A stretch of 35,535 bases of DNA from an uncultured Actinomycetes bacterium (GTDB taxonomy: Bacteria > Actinomycetota > Actinomycetes > UBA12327): NCBI GenBank assembly GCA_903920865.1, contig CAIXNN010000055.1:1-35535 (forward strand), read 5' to 3'. Position numbers and translations under genes: made by a program. Under the pieces are notes generated by a model. The model made no database searches and had not been told where the DNA came from. It was given only the letters and a program-made list of their open reading frames with translations. Below, piece after piece: positions 16,192 to 24,219 of the stretch. The first letter of the stretch is position 1. The number at the start of each line of letters is the position of its first letter.

Positions 16192-17061
16192 ATGCCTAAC
16201 GTGAATGGAGCCACCATCGTGTTGCCCGCTGCACCCGATGTCATCAATGAGAAGTCAGTAGAGCCCGGTCGTGGGTTCAGTGATGGGCAAAGCGCTCTTG
16301 AGGCACGTGAGATCACGGCATGGTTTGGCACTCATAAAGTTCTTGATCGCGTTTCATTGACCATGCCAGCTGGCCAGGTGACGGCTTTGATCGGCCCATC
16401 CGGCTGTGGTAAGTCAACCTTTCTTCGCACCTTGAACAGAATGCATGAATTAATTCCTGGATCAAGTTTTGCTGGTGAGGTTTTGCTTGATGGGGATGAC
16501 CTGTATGCACCCAATCGTCGCCTCACTGATGCGCGTCGCCAAGTTGGCATGGTCTTCCAAAAGCCAAACCCGTTCCCAGCAATGTCGATCTATGACAATG
16601 TCTTGGCTGGTCTTAAGCTCACCGGCGCTAAGACTGATCGTGACCAGAAAGATGCTTTGGTTGAGGAGTGCCTGACAAAGGCTGGACTATGGAAGGAAAC
16701 CAAGGACCGCCTACGCCAGCCTGGTGGGGCGCTCTCAGGTGGCCAGCAACAGCGGCTGTGCATTGCTCGCAGCCTTGCAGTTCGTCCGCGGGTCCTGTTG
16801 ATGGACGAACCGTGTTCGGCCCTGGACCCGACGTCGACTCGACGTATCGAGCAAACGATTCGCGAACTTGTTGAAGAGGTAACCATCGTGATCGTCACGC
16901 ACAACATGCAACAGGCTCAACGTGTTTCTGAGCAGTGTGCCTTCTTCCTTGCCGAACAAGGTACCCCTGGTGTCATCGTTGAATATGGTCCCACTGAAGC
17001 CATGTTCAGCGAACCATCAGATCAGCGCACGTTTGACTATGTGCACGGTCGTTTCGGATAA
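16192..17061 (+). CDS. pstB: Phosphate ABC transporter ATP-binding protein PstB
   Basis: PstB powers phosphate import through PstCA. The 289-aa protein shows Walker A GPSGCGKST (68-76), the PstB-typical LRTLNRMHELIPG segment, Q-loop VGMVFQKPNPFPAMSIYDNV, signature LSGGQQQRLCIARSLA, Walker B LLMDEPCSALDP and the H-loop IVIVTHNMQQAQRVS. An extra N-terminal stretch of about 35 residues precedes the nucleotide-binding fold. The start is ATG 16192 behind AAGGAGAG. It is separated from pstCAS by more than 10 kb of surface-protein genes, but no independent promoter is obvious and the pseudosortase gene ends only 8 nt upstream. phoU, which often follows pstB, is not in the window; the next gene is on the other strand. 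Confidence 0.97.
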   Translation: MPNVNGATIVLPAAPDVINEKSVEPGRGFSDGQSALEAREITAWFGTHKVLDRVSLTMPAGQVTALIGPSGCGKSTFLRTLNRMHELIPGSSFAGEVLLDGDDLYAPNRRLTDARRQVGMVFQKPNPFPAMSIYDNVLAGLKLTGAKTDRDQKDALVEECLTKAGLWKETKDRLRQPGGALSGGQQQRLCIARSLAVRPRVLLMDEPCSALDPTSTRRIEQTIRELVEEVTIVIVTHNMQQAQRVSEQCAFFLAEQGTPGVIVEYGPTEAMFSEPSDQRTFDYVHGRFG

Positions 17062-17089
17062 GGCTCAGTTAGTTGCTGTGGTTGGGCGA

Positions 17090-17866
17090 TCAGATGTGCG
17101 CGCGTAGGAAATCAATGTCCGCACTTTGAGCTTCAACCCCGTTTGGCGTCTCGCACACGGTGGGGCAGTTGGCAGCTTTGATGACTTCAACGATTGCTTG
17201 GGCGTCAATGGTTCCTGAACCAAAGTTGTCATGCCGGTCCCGGCCAGAATCAAAACTATCGCGTGAATTATTTGCATGAATCAGATCAATTCGACCAGTG
17301 ATTGCTTTAATGCGATCAACTGCGTCAACAAGCTCAATTCCGCCGGCCCAGGCGTGGCAGGTATCCAGACAAAAGCCCACATCGTGCCCATCTAGGGCAG
17401 TGAAGAGCTGGTCAATGGCCTCGAGCCGTCTAGCCATGGCGTGCTCTCCGCCGGCAGTGTTTTCAATAAGTACGGGCACCTTTTGGTCTAGGCCTTCAAA
17501 TGCCTTGCGCCAATTATCAAAGCCGGTTGCAGGATCATCGTCCTTAGTGACATGGCCACCATGAACGATCACTCCACTGGCTCCACACTCGCTGGCTAGG
17601 TCAACGGTTTGTTGGAGCAATTTCCGCGATGGGATGCGAATCCGGTTGTTCGTTGAGGCCACATTAATGATGTACGGCGAGTGGACAAAAAGTTCCACGT
17701 TGGCTGCCTCAAGCGCGCTCTTGAGCGCAACAGCACCGCCATCAAAGGCCACCGAAGGTTTGACCCATTTTTGTGGGTCACCAAGAAATATCTGAACGAC
17801 TTCGGCGCCACGAGCTTTTGCGTCGGAAACCGGATTGATCTGATCTACGTGCGAGCCAATCCTCAT
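17090..17866 (-). CDS. nfo: Endonuclease IV (AP endonuclease, Nfo family)
   Basis: Nfo cleaves the DNA backbone 5' of abasic sites in base-excision repair. The 258-aa protein is a TIM barrel with the zinc-ligand motifs of the family: MRIGSHV at the N-terminus, ELFVHSPYIINVAS, VIVHGGH, VLIENTAG, GFCLDTCHAWAGG, and HANNSRDSFDSGRDRHDNFGSG near residues 194-215. The final ETPNG motif is also present. It is slightly short (typically 260-285 aa) but no motif is missing. TAGGCT lies 6 nt before the ATG, so it probably has its own leaderless promoter, although a small membrane-protein gene ends just 22 nt upstream on the same strand. Confidence 0.93.
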   Translation of the reverse strand: MRIGSHVDQINPVSDAKARGAEVVQIFLGDPQKWVKPSVAFDGGAVALKSALEAANVELFVHSPYIINVASTNNRIRIPSRKLLQQTVDLASECGASGVIVHGGHVTKDDDPATGFDNWRKAFEGLDQKVPVLIENTAGGEHAMARRLEAIDQLFTALDGHDVGFCLDTCHAWAGGIELVDAVDRIKAITGRIDLIHANNSRDSFDSGRDRHDNFGSGTIDAQAIVEVIKAANCPTVCETPNGVEAQSADIDFLRAHI

Positions 17867-17888
17867 GTGCCCAGCCTAGAAGAGTTGA

Positions 17889-18179
17889 TCAATTAATAGC
17901 GAACCAGAAGTTGACCGCAGCAAAGGTGCCGGACAAAATCCAGCCCGGCATCAAAATCCAGCGCTCCCGCGTGTTCGTTGAGGTCATTTGGGCGTACATG
18001 GAGATGACAAAGCCGATAACGCCGGTGATAACCCCAATAAAGTGCGCACTTTTGGCAAGGTTGAAGCTTTCGCCCAATGCGATACCCAAGGTGATGACAC
18101 CAAGCACCAAGCAGAGGTAGGCCAATGCGTCACTGCGAGTTTTGGACTGAATCGGGGTCGATGTTGATGCCTGGCTCAT
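17889..18179 (-). CDS. Small three-helix membrane protein of unknown function
   Basis: The start is ATG 18179, behind AGGAG 8-9 nt upstream, not the longer ORF-track start at 18248; this gives 96 aa. After a short Ser/Thr/Gln-rich cytoplasmic head come three hydrophobic segments (ALAYLCLVLGVITLGIALG, FIGVITGVIGFVISMYAQM, MPGWILSGTFAAVNFWFAI). I do not recognise the family. It is divergent from the rpsF operon and precedes nfo on the same strand. Confidence 0.7.
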   Translation of the reverse strand: MSQASTSTPIQSKTRSDALAYLCLVLGVITLGIALGESFNLAKSAHFIGVITGVIGFVISMYAQMTSTNTRERWILMPGWILSGTFAAVNFWFAIN

Positions 18180-18247
18180 CGGGCTTACTCCTGGTAGGCG
18201 TGTAGTTGCTCCAAGCGTAGCCCTTGCGCGTGGGGGATAAGCGCACA

Positions 18248-18309
18248 TTGCTACCCTTTGGTGTTCCTGCTACGACGCAGGTGCCCTCCTGCCGCGGATC
18301 GACCGTGGC
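18248..18309 (+). promoter_or_regulatory. rpsF promoter candidate and structured leader
   Basis: TTGCTA (18248-18253) and TACGAC (18271-18276) are separated by 17 bp, a plausible though weak sigma-70 type promoter. Directly downstream lie two overlapping hairpin options: GCAGG/CCTGC (18277-18292) and GCCGCGG/CCGTGGC (18291-18309, 7 bp with 5-nt loop). Leaders of rpsF operons in many bacteria carry an S6:S18 binding element with a CCG motif, and both stems contain CCG near their base. The match to that element is not established. Confidence 0.35.
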
Positions 18310-18339
18310 CGCTTGAGACCAGAGGAGGTGGGTTTATTT

Positions 18340-18630
18340 ATGCGTCGTTACGAAATGATGGTCATCCTTGACCCCGAGCTTGAAGAGCGTACCGTTGCGC
18401 CCTCACTCGAGACATTTCTCAATGTCATTCGTCAATCCGGTGGTGCCGTCGACAATGTCGACATTTGGGGCCGTCGTCGCTTGGCCTATGAAATTGAAAA
18501 GAAGGCTGACGGCATTTACGCCGTTATCGATATGACCTGCGAACCAGCCGCTGTGAAAGAGCTCGATCGTCAGCTCAATCTCAATGAGTCTGTTTTGCGC
18601 ACCAAGGTCATCCGTCCGGATGCACGGTAG
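18340..18630 (+). CDS. rpsF: 30S ribosomal protein S6
   Basis: S6 binds 16S rRNA as a heterodimer with S18, which is encoded two genes downstream. The 96-aa product starts [16 protein letters not shown], the usual S6 N-terminus, and contains [21 protein letters not shown] with the conserved core of the family. The ORF-track start at 18313 is too early; ATG 18340 lies behind AGGAGGTG. It is the first gene of the rpsF-ssb-rpsR-rplI operon. Confidence 0.97.
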   Translation: MRRYEMMVILDPELEERTVAPSLETFLNVIRQSGGAVDNVDIWGRRRLAYEIEKKADGIYAVIDMTCEPAAVKELDRQLNLNESVLRTKVIRPDAR

Positions 18631-18638
18631 GTAGCGCC

Positions 18639-19136
18639 ATGGCACAAGGTGATGTTCAAATCACAGTCGTAGGCAACCTGACCGGGGACCCTGAACTTCG
18701 GTTCACGCCCTCAGGTGCGGCCGTTGCTAACTTCACTGTGGCTTCGACCACTCGAATTCTTGACAAGGCTACGAACGAGTGGAAAGACGGAGACACTGTC
18801 TTTCTTCGTTGCAACGTGTGGCGTCAATACGCTGAAAATGTTGCCGAATCGCTCACCCGTGGAACTCGCGTCATTGTTACTGGCCGCCTGAAAGTGCGTC
18901 AGTACGAAGCTCGGGATGGCTCTAAGGGCACTTCAGTTGAATGTGAAGTAGACGATGTCGGTCCTGTTCTTCGTTATGCCACTGCCAAGGTCGCCAAGGT
19001 TTCTCGTGGCGCCGGATCTGGTGGCGGATTTGGCGGCGACGCAGGTCCGGCCGCTCCTGCAGATGACCCCTGGGCAACGCCGGCACCTTCCGGTGGCGAC
19101 TGGGGAGCACCCTCGGCCGAAGAACCCCCCTTCTAA
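18639..19136 (+). CDS. ssb: Single-stranded DNA-binding protein
   Basis: SSB coats single-stranded DNA in replication and repair. Residues 1 to about 110 form the OB fold ([29 protein letters not shown]-like start, [28 protein letters not shown] core). A Gly/Ala/Pro-rich linker follows, and the acidic tip SAEEPPF ends the protein; this C-terminal tail docks partner proteins. The 165-aa length is usual. It starts 8 nt after rpsF, and its ribosome-binding site is weak (GGTAGG), suggesting coupling. Confidence 0.96.
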   Translation: MAQGDVQITVVGNLTGDPELRFTPSGAAVANFTVASTTRILDKATNEWKDGDTVFLRCNVWRQYAENVAESLTRGTRVIVTGRLKVRQYEARDGSKGTSVECEVDDVGPVLRYATAKVAKVSRGAGSGGGFGGDAGPAAPADDPWATPAPSGGDWGAPSAEEPPF

Positions 19137-19164
19137 ATTTCTTGACTGGAAAAGGTAACTAACT

Positions 19165-19410
19165 ATGAAGCCCTCAAATAAGGCACCGCTTCGTAAGCTA
19201 AAGAAGAAGAGCAATCCGCTCAAGGCTGCGAAAGTGGAATACATCGACTACAAGGACACCAACTTGCTTCGCAAGTTCATCTCCGACCGCGGCAAGATCC
19301 GTGCCCGTCGGGTAACTGGTGTCACCGTGCAGCAACAGCGTCAACTCGCTAAGGCAATCAAGAACGCACGTGAAATGGCATTGCTTCCCTACACCTCTTC
19401 AGCACGCTGA
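19165..19410 (+). CDS. rpsR: 30S ribosomal protein S18, cysteine-free type
   Basis: The 81-aa protein contains [29 protein letters not shown], the hallmark of S18, which pairs with S6 on the platform of the small subunit. It has no cysteine, so it is the zinc-independent form; many Actinobacteria carry in addition a cysteine-containing paralogue elsewhere. The ssb stop is 28 nt upstream. Confidence 0.97.
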   Translation: MKPSNKAPLRKLKKKSNPLKAAKVEYIDYKDTNLLRKFISDRGKIRARRVTGVTVQQQRQLAKAIKNAREMALLPYTSSAR

Positions 19411-19424
19411 GTTAGGACATCATC

Positions 19425-19871
19425 ATGAAACTGATTCTTACTGAAGAAGTAAACGGTCTGGGCACACCAGGCGATGTGGTTGAGGTCAAGGATGGTTACG
19501 GTCGTAACTTCCTGATGCCACGCGGCCTAGCTATTCGCTGGACACGCGGTGGTGAAAAGCAGATCACGCAGATTCGTCGGGCTCGTTCGGCTCGAGAGAT
19601 TCGTGACCTTGGTCATGCGTTGGATGTCAAGTCGCAACTTGGTTCAACCAATGTTGTTCTTGCTACCAAAGCTGGCGACACTGGCCGCCTGTTTGGTTCA
19701 GTGACCACATCTGATGTTGCCGATGCCATTAAGGCATCTGGTGGTCCTGATTTGGATAAGCGCTCGATTGCGATTTCCGGTGTTATCAAGAACGTCGGTA
19801 AGCACAACGTCACGATTAAATTGCACCCAGAGGTCAGCACTGAGCTGACCATTTCGGTTGTAGCCAACTAG
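19425..19871 (+). CDS. rplI: 50S ribosomal protein L9
   Basis: The 148-aa protein begins MKLILTEEVNGLGTPGDVVEVKDGYGRNFLMPRGLA, the conserved N-terminal rRNA-binding domain of L9, followed by the connecting helix and a C-terminal domain with FGSVTTSDVADAI. It starts 14 nt after rpsR and is the last gene before a terminator. Confidence 0.97.
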   Translation: MKLILTEEVNGLGTPGDVVEVKDGYGRNFLMPRGLAIRWTRGGEKQITQIRRARSAREIRDLGHALDVKSQLGSTNVVLATKAGDTGRLFGSVTTSDVADAIKASGGPDLDKRSIAISGVIKNVGKHNVTIKLHPEVSTELTISVVAN

Positions 19872-19916
19872 TTCCAGCCCGGCGGGCTAGAAAGATGTCC
19901 GCTGGTTCATTTTCGG

Positions 19917-19951
19917 TTTTTGCCGGCTTCCCATCTGGGGGCCGGCAAAAA
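19917..19951 (+). terminator. Rho-independent terminator of the rpsF-rplI operon
   Basis: TTTTTGCCGGC (19917-19927) pairs with GCCGGCAAAAA (19941-19951), an 11-bp stem with an inner CCC/GGG pairing, followed by CTTTTTATA. It lies 46 nt after the rplI stop and separates the ribosomal genes from dnaB. Confidence 0.9.
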
Positions 19952-20176
19952 CTTTTTATACACAAGCAAAAGCCCTGTTTTCCCCTGCCCCTAGGCGCGT
20001 CTTGAGACAAAAAACTTAGTTATCCACAGGTCGCTCCCCAGCATCTCCACCGGTTTGGGGCACCTATCCACGGGCCTTCCACACCTTCGCCCACAGGCAG
20101 ATTTGGTGCTTGCGCGCGCTGCCTCCACACTGTCACACATCAGCGTCATGATGAGACTTGAGCAGGAGGTGAGTAG
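19952..20176 (+). promoter_or_regulatory. dnaB upstream region with DnaA-box-like sites
   Basis: The 305-nt gap between rplI and dnaB holds the terminator and then no ORF. A perfect DnaA box TTATCCACA lies at 20020-20028 and a 7-of-9 relative (CTATCCACG) at 20064-20072. Further CCAC-containing relatives follow (20046, 20079, 20091, 20131 areas). No AT-rich unwinding element or dnaA/dnaN genes are seen, so this is more likely a DnaA-responsive promoter or titration site than an origin. Confidence 0.45.
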
Positions 20177-21538
20177 ATGAGTCTGGCCGAGGTTTCCTCA
20201 CCCAATTTTTCAACACCATCTCTCGAACGCACACCGCCGCAAGATGTCGCTGCGGAACAGTCAGTTCTCGGTGGAATGTTACTCAGCAAGGATGCGATCG
20301 CTGATGTTGTTGAAGTAGTTCGCGGAACAGATTTCTATAAACCAGCCCACGAAACTATTTACGAAACCATCATCGACTTGTATGGCCGCGGTGAACCCGC
20401 CGATGCCGTCACCATTTCTGCTCGTTTAGCTAGCGATGGTGAATTGGCCCGCATTGGTGGTGCACCGTATTTACACACCTTGGTTTCCTCAGTGCCGACT
20501 GCAGCAAACGCTGGATATTACGCGCGCATCGTTCGTGAACGCGCCATTCTTCGCCGACTCGTTGAAGCCGGCACGCGCATCGTGCAGTTGGGTTATGCAG
20601 CCGATGGCACCGAAGTCGATGACGTTGTTGATCAAGCACAGGCTGCCGTTTACGAAGTAACTGAACGTCGCGCCAGTGAGGACTACCTGCCGCTGTCGGG
20701 GATTTTGCAAGACACTGTTGATGAAATCGATGCCATCCAGGCTCATGGTGGTGGCTTCAGCGGGGTGCCCACGGGCCTGGTTGAACTGGACCAAAAGACG
20801 CACGGATGGCACCCAGGACAGCTCATCGTGGTGGCTGCTCGACCAGGTTTTGGTAAGTCCACCCTTGGTTTGGACTTTGCCCGAACCGCAAGTATTCGAA
20901 ACGGGCTCACCAGTGTGATCTTCTCGCTTGAAATGAGCCGCAACGAGATCGCCATGCGTTTGTTATCCGCCGAAAGTGGCGTCCCGCTGACAAACATGCG
21001 ATCTGGCAGCGTCACTGATCCGCAATGGCATGAGATTGCTAAGCACATGGGGCGGGTAAACGATGCTCCCTTGTTTATTGACGACTCAGCAAATATGTCA
21101 ATGATGGAGATTCGGGCTAAGTGTCGTCGCCTCAAGCAGCGTCATGACCTCAAGCTCATCGTCGTTGACTACCTGCAGTTGATGTCGAGTGGAAAGCGCG
21201 TTGAGTCTCGACAACAAGAAGTCTCCGAGTTCTCTCGTTCAATGAAGTTGTTAGCCAAAGAGCTTGAAGTTCCCGTGATCGCGATCAGTCAGTTGAACCG
21301 AAGTTCAGAGGCTCGCGCTGACAAGCGACCCATGCTGTCCGACCTTCGTGAATCAGGCGCCATTGAGCAGGATGCTGACGTGGTCATCTTGATTCACCGC
21401 GACGACGCCTATGACGAAACCAATCGCCCCGGTGAAGCAGACTTGATCATTGCTAAGCAGCGAAACGGACCAACCGGCCTAGTTCCGGTGTCCTTCCTGG
21501 GCCACTACAGCCGCTTTGCCGATATGGCTCAGCTGTAA
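20177..21538 (+). CDS. dnaB: Replicative DNA helicase DnaB
   Basis: DnaB is the hexameric 5'-3' helicase of the replication fork. The 453-aa protein has the N-terminal helical domain (PPQDVAAEQSVLGGMLL to about residue 120), a linker, and the RecA-like domain: Walker A ARPGFGKST near residue 221, VIFSLEMSRNEIAMRLLSAE, Walker B LIVVDYLQLM, and QLNRSSEARADKRPMLSDLRESGAIEQDAD with the arginine finger region. No intein interrupts it, unlike some mycobacterial copies. The ATG at 20177 is preceded by AGGAGGTGAG. It is last in the conserved rpsF-ssb-rpsR-rplI-dnaB order but has its own upstream region. Confidence 0.98.
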   Translation: MSLAEVSSPNFSTPSLERTPPQDVAAEQSVLGGMLLSKDAIADVVEVVRGTDFYKPAHETIYETIIDLYGRGEPADAVTISARLASDGELARIGGAPYLHTLVSSVPTAANAGYYARIVRERAILRRLVEAGTRIVQLGYAADGTEVDDVVDQAQAAVYEVTERRASEDYLPLSGILQDTVDEIDAIQAHGGGFSGVPTGLVELDQKTHGWHPGQLIVVAARPGFGKSTLGLDFARTASIRNGLTSVIFSLEMSRNEIAMRLLSAESGVPLTNMRSGSVTDPQWHEIAKHMGRVNDAPLFIDDSANMSMMEIRAKCRRLKQRHDLKLIVVDYLQLMSSGKRVESRQQEVSEFSRSMKLLAKELEVPVIAISQLNRSSEARADKRPMLSDLRESGAIEQDADVVILIHRDDAYDETNRPGEADLIIAKQRNGPTGLVPVSFLGHYSRFADMAQL

Positions 21539-21577
21539 TTGGCATTGCTGACTCACCAGTAGTGCGTCGGATCTGAC

Positions 21578-23101
21578 CTACGAGCGCCTAATTCCCACGA
21601 TCGTCAGGTCGTCAATGCGCCAACGGCCTGCTCGTTCGCGGGCAGCCGCGGCCAGAGACTCAATGGAACCTCGGACCGAATCCTTGTTGGCTGTTAGTTC
21701 GGCGAAGGTCTCATCCGACCAAGCATCAGATAGTTCAACATTGTCAATATCGCGCGATTCGCTCAGTCCATCTGAGGTGATCAGTAATAGGGAATCGCTA
21801 GGCAACCGGGTCTTATCCATACTCCACTGCCCGCCCAGTGCCGACAGTATCGGTCCGGTTTTCGTCAGACGCTGAGTCACCGTGTGGCGATCAATGATCA
21901 GTGGCTCGACATGGCCGGCATTTGCCCAGGCCACTTCCCCCGAGCCAGTCATCGTGATCACAACTGCAGTTGCAAAGCGTTCACTCTCACCTGACAACAC
22001 GTGCGCACCAGCTTCCAGCACTGCACGCGGACTGCCACCGGCTTCAAGACAAGCTGTCATGGCGTACTTCAGTTTCAGCGCTATCAATCCAGCAAGAGGC
22101 CCATGACCAGATACATCCACCATCACCACGGCTAGTCGACCATCAGCTAGGACCAAGGTGCTGAACCAGTCACCGGCGAGCACACCTTCAGCAGGCAGTA
22201 GAAGTCCGGCGGTTTCAAGGCCAGGAATAGTCAAAGTGGAGGCATTCACCCGGCTTTGAAGTTCACGGCGCAGAGCGGCAACCACTGGCCCGCGCTGATC
22301 GAGTGCTTCGCGCGCTGCAACGGCCTCATCAATTTCGTTGACCAAACGTTGACGCATGGCTTCGGCATCTTGAGCAGTCTGCGCAATCTCAGCCGGTCCG
22401 GTGGACTGGATTCGATGCTTGAGTTCACCGTGGGTGACTTCCCGAAGGTCAGCAGCGATGTCAATAAGTGGTTGCGTCACCCACCTGCGCAAGCCCCACC
22501 ACAACACAAAGACCAAAAGCACAATGATGATCAAAGAAGTAATCAGTGCAATACGCAAGATCTCCAAGGACGTGCGTGTACTTGCAGTTTCAGCATCACG
22601 CCAGGTGTACAAGTTGGACTGCAATCTCGTTAAGTCGGATCGCAAGGTGTCGGTGAGAGCAATAGAAGCAGGCGTGGTTTGGATATCGCGCGCGGACCGA
22701 CGGTCCGTGAGCGTTTTGGCATCCAACAGGGGCGCAATAACAGTGGTGTACCACTGGTCGTAATCGTTTGTCGCAGTCTTGGACGCGGAGTTGGTTGCAA
22801 CATCGCCACTTGAGGCACTGGTCAATGTGCTCAGGGCGCGACGTGTTGCGACATCGGCAGTTTTGTTGTCGGCGCGATCCTGAGCTGAGCCATCAAGGGC
22901 AAATCGCGACGCTGTAAATTCAATTTCTAAAATGTTTGCGGTGACATCGTTGGCCGCTGCCACCGAAGGCTGAACCTCGGCAGTAATAGTTCGTCCATTA
23001 GCAGAGACCGTGCTTATGCGGGTAGAGACCAAAATACTTAGTCCTAGTAGGCAGATCAGAACAATGATTAGTACCCATTGGAGTCTGCGTCGTATTCCCA
23101 T
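21578..23101 (-). CDS. Membrane sensor with HAMP domain and SpoIIE/RsbU-type PP2C phosphatase
   Basis: The 507-aa protein has two membrane segments (about 9-26 and 182-203) flanking an extracytoplasmic sensor of about 155 residues rich in Thr/Ala/Asp. A HAMP linker (about 205-255) and a PP2C-like Ser/Thr phosphatase domain (about 285-507) follow. Metal-binding residues are in place: LAGDWF (D311), VDVSGHG (D329), TSDGLSE and the final IDDLTIVGI. Such proteins dephosphorylate anti-sigma-factor antagonists to release a sigma factor; no anti-sigma or antagonist gene is adjacent, so the target is unknown. TAGCCT lies 6 nt before ATG, suggesting leaderless expression, and the promoter overlaps that of the divergent pat-like gene. 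Confidence 0.92.
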   Translation of the reverse strand: MGIRRRLQWVLIIVLICLLGLSILVSTRISTVSANGRTITAEVQPSVAAANDVTANILEIEFTASRFALDGSAQDRADNKTADVATRRALSTLTSASSGDVATNSASKTATNDYDQWYTTVIAPLLDAKTLTDRRSARDIQTTPASIALTDTLRSDLTRLQSNLYTWRDAETASTRTSLEILRIALITSLIIIVLLVFVLWWGLRRWVTQPLIDIAADLREVTHGELKHRIQSTGPAEIAQTAQDAEAMRQRLVNEIDEAVAAREALDQRGPVVAALRRELQSRVNASTLTIPGLETAGLLLPAEGVLAGDWFSTLVLADGRLAVVMVDVSGHGPLAGLIALKLKYAMTACLEAGGSPRAVLEAGAHVLSGESERFATAVVITMTGSGEVAWANAGHVEPLIIDRHTVTQRLTKTGPILSALGGQWSMDKTRLPSDSLLLITSDGLSESRDIDNVELSDAWSDETFAELTANKDSVRGSIESLAAAARERAGRWRIDDLTIVGIRRS

Positions 23102-23107
23102 ACCTTC

Positions 23108-23123
23108 AGGCTAGGTCTAGGCT
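23108..23123. promoter_or_regulatory. Overlapping divergent leaderless promoters
   Basis: The 16-bp sequence AGGCTAGGTCTAGGCT in a 29-nt divergent gap holds two -10-like elements: TAGCCT on the minus strand, 6 nt before the phosphatase ATG, and TAGGCT on the plus strand, 7 nt before the aminotransferase GTG. Their implied polymerase footprints overlap, so the two genes would compete for polymerase. Confidence 0.5.
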
Positions 23124-23130
23124 CAATGAT

Positions 23131-24219
23131 GTGACGTCCGCACACTCCGAACCAGAACTTCGAGCAGCTCTTGATGCTGTGCCGCGTTATAAGGCTGGAG
23201 TAGCCCCGCCACCTGGCCCAGTTGGACTCACGGCCTACAAGGTGGCATCCAATGAGAATCCCTACCCGCCGCTACCTGGGGTTTTAGCTGCCATTGCAGA
23301 TGCGGCCACCGGAGTAAATCGCTATCCAGACTTTGCGGCCACCGAATTGACGCAGGCGCTGAGCACGTCGTTGAACGTCGCTGCTGACCAACTTGCGCTG
23401 GGCACAGGATCGGTGGCCTTGATTCAGTACGCGGTTCAAATCTCATGTGACCAAGGCGATGAGCTTGTCTATGCCTGGCCATCCTTTGAGGCCTATCCGA
23501 TCGTTGCGGCCATCGCGGGAGCGGAATCAATTCAAGTTCGAGTCAATGATTCTTATGAACACGATCTGGCTGGGATGGCGGCTGCAATAACTGACAAGAC
23601 TTCAATGGTCATTGTCTGTAGCCCCAATAACCCGACGGGAACCTCATTTTCTCGAGCCCAACTTGTTGAATTTCTTCAGTCCGTGCCATCACGAGTTCTC
23701 GTCGTTCTTGATGAAGCCTATGTGGAATTTGTTGACGATGATCGTGATTTAAGATCCGTTGACCTGGTGAAGCAATTTCCCAACCTCTGCGTGATGCGCA
23801 CTTTTTCTAAGGCGTATGGCTTGGCTGGTCTTCGCTTGGGCTATGCCATTGCATCACCGACAGTTGCAGGTGCCCTTCGTGCAGTGTCTTTGCCCTTTGG
23901 AATTTCTGCGGTTGCTCAAGCTGCTGGTTTAGCAATCCTGGCGCCGGCAGCCCAAGGTGAGTTGCAACTTCGGGTGGATCACCTTAAAGCTGAAAGGTCA
24001 CGTGTACTTACAGCATTAGGACCGATGGCTACGCAAGATGCTCAAGGCAACTTCGTGTGGCTGCCGTTGGGGGAGCGTTCGGAAACATTTGCGAGTATGT
24101 GTTCACAGCAGGCGTTATCGGTGCGTTTGTTTTCGGGTGTGGGGGTTCGCGTGACCATTGCTGAACGTGCGGCGAACGATCGCCTTATCGCACTGGCCAG
24201 CGAATTTGTCAGCCCGTGA
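23131..24219 (+). CDS. pat: Aromatic/histidinol-phosphate-type aminotransferase (Pat-like)
   Basis: This 362-aa PLP enzyme of fold type I has YKVASNENPYPPLPGV, NRYPDFAATEL, GTGSVALIQYAVQI, VCSPNNPTGTS, VVLDEAYVEF and the PLP lysine in RTFSKAYGLAGLRLGYA (lysine near 231), ending with FVWLPLG and a GVRVTIA segment. It closely resembles the mycobacterial Pat/HisC2 protein from memory, which acts on phenylalanine, and it sits outside any his operon, so phenylalanine biosynthesis is the likelier role than histidine. The GTG start at 23131 is probably leaderless (TAGGCT 7 nt upstream). The stop overlaps the histidine-kinase start by 4 nt. Confidence 0.88.
   Translation: MTSAHSEPELRAALDAVPRYKAGVAPPPGPVGLTAYKVASNENPYPPLPGVLAAIADAATGVNRYPDFAATELTQALSTSLNVAADQLALGTGSVALIQYAVQISCDQGDELVYAWPSFEAYPIVAAIAGAESIQVRVNDSYEHDLAGMAAAITDKTSMVIVCSPNNPTGTSFSRAQLVEFLQSVPSRVLVVLDEAYVEFVDDDRDLRSVDLVKQFPNLCVMRTFSKAYGLAGLRLGYAIASPTVAGALRAVSLPFGISAVAQAAGLAILAPAAQGELQLRVDHLKAERSRVLTALGPMATQDAQGNFVWLPLGERSETFASMCSQQALSVRLFSGVGVRVTIAERAANDRLIALASEFVSP

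Noticed and set aside
19952-20176. Chromosomal origin upstream of dnaB
   Set aside because: Only one perfect DnaA box, no AT-rich unwinding stretch, and no dnaA, dnaN or rpmH nearby.
20177-21538. Intein in dnaB
   Set aside because: The ORF has normal length and the helicase motifs run without interruption.
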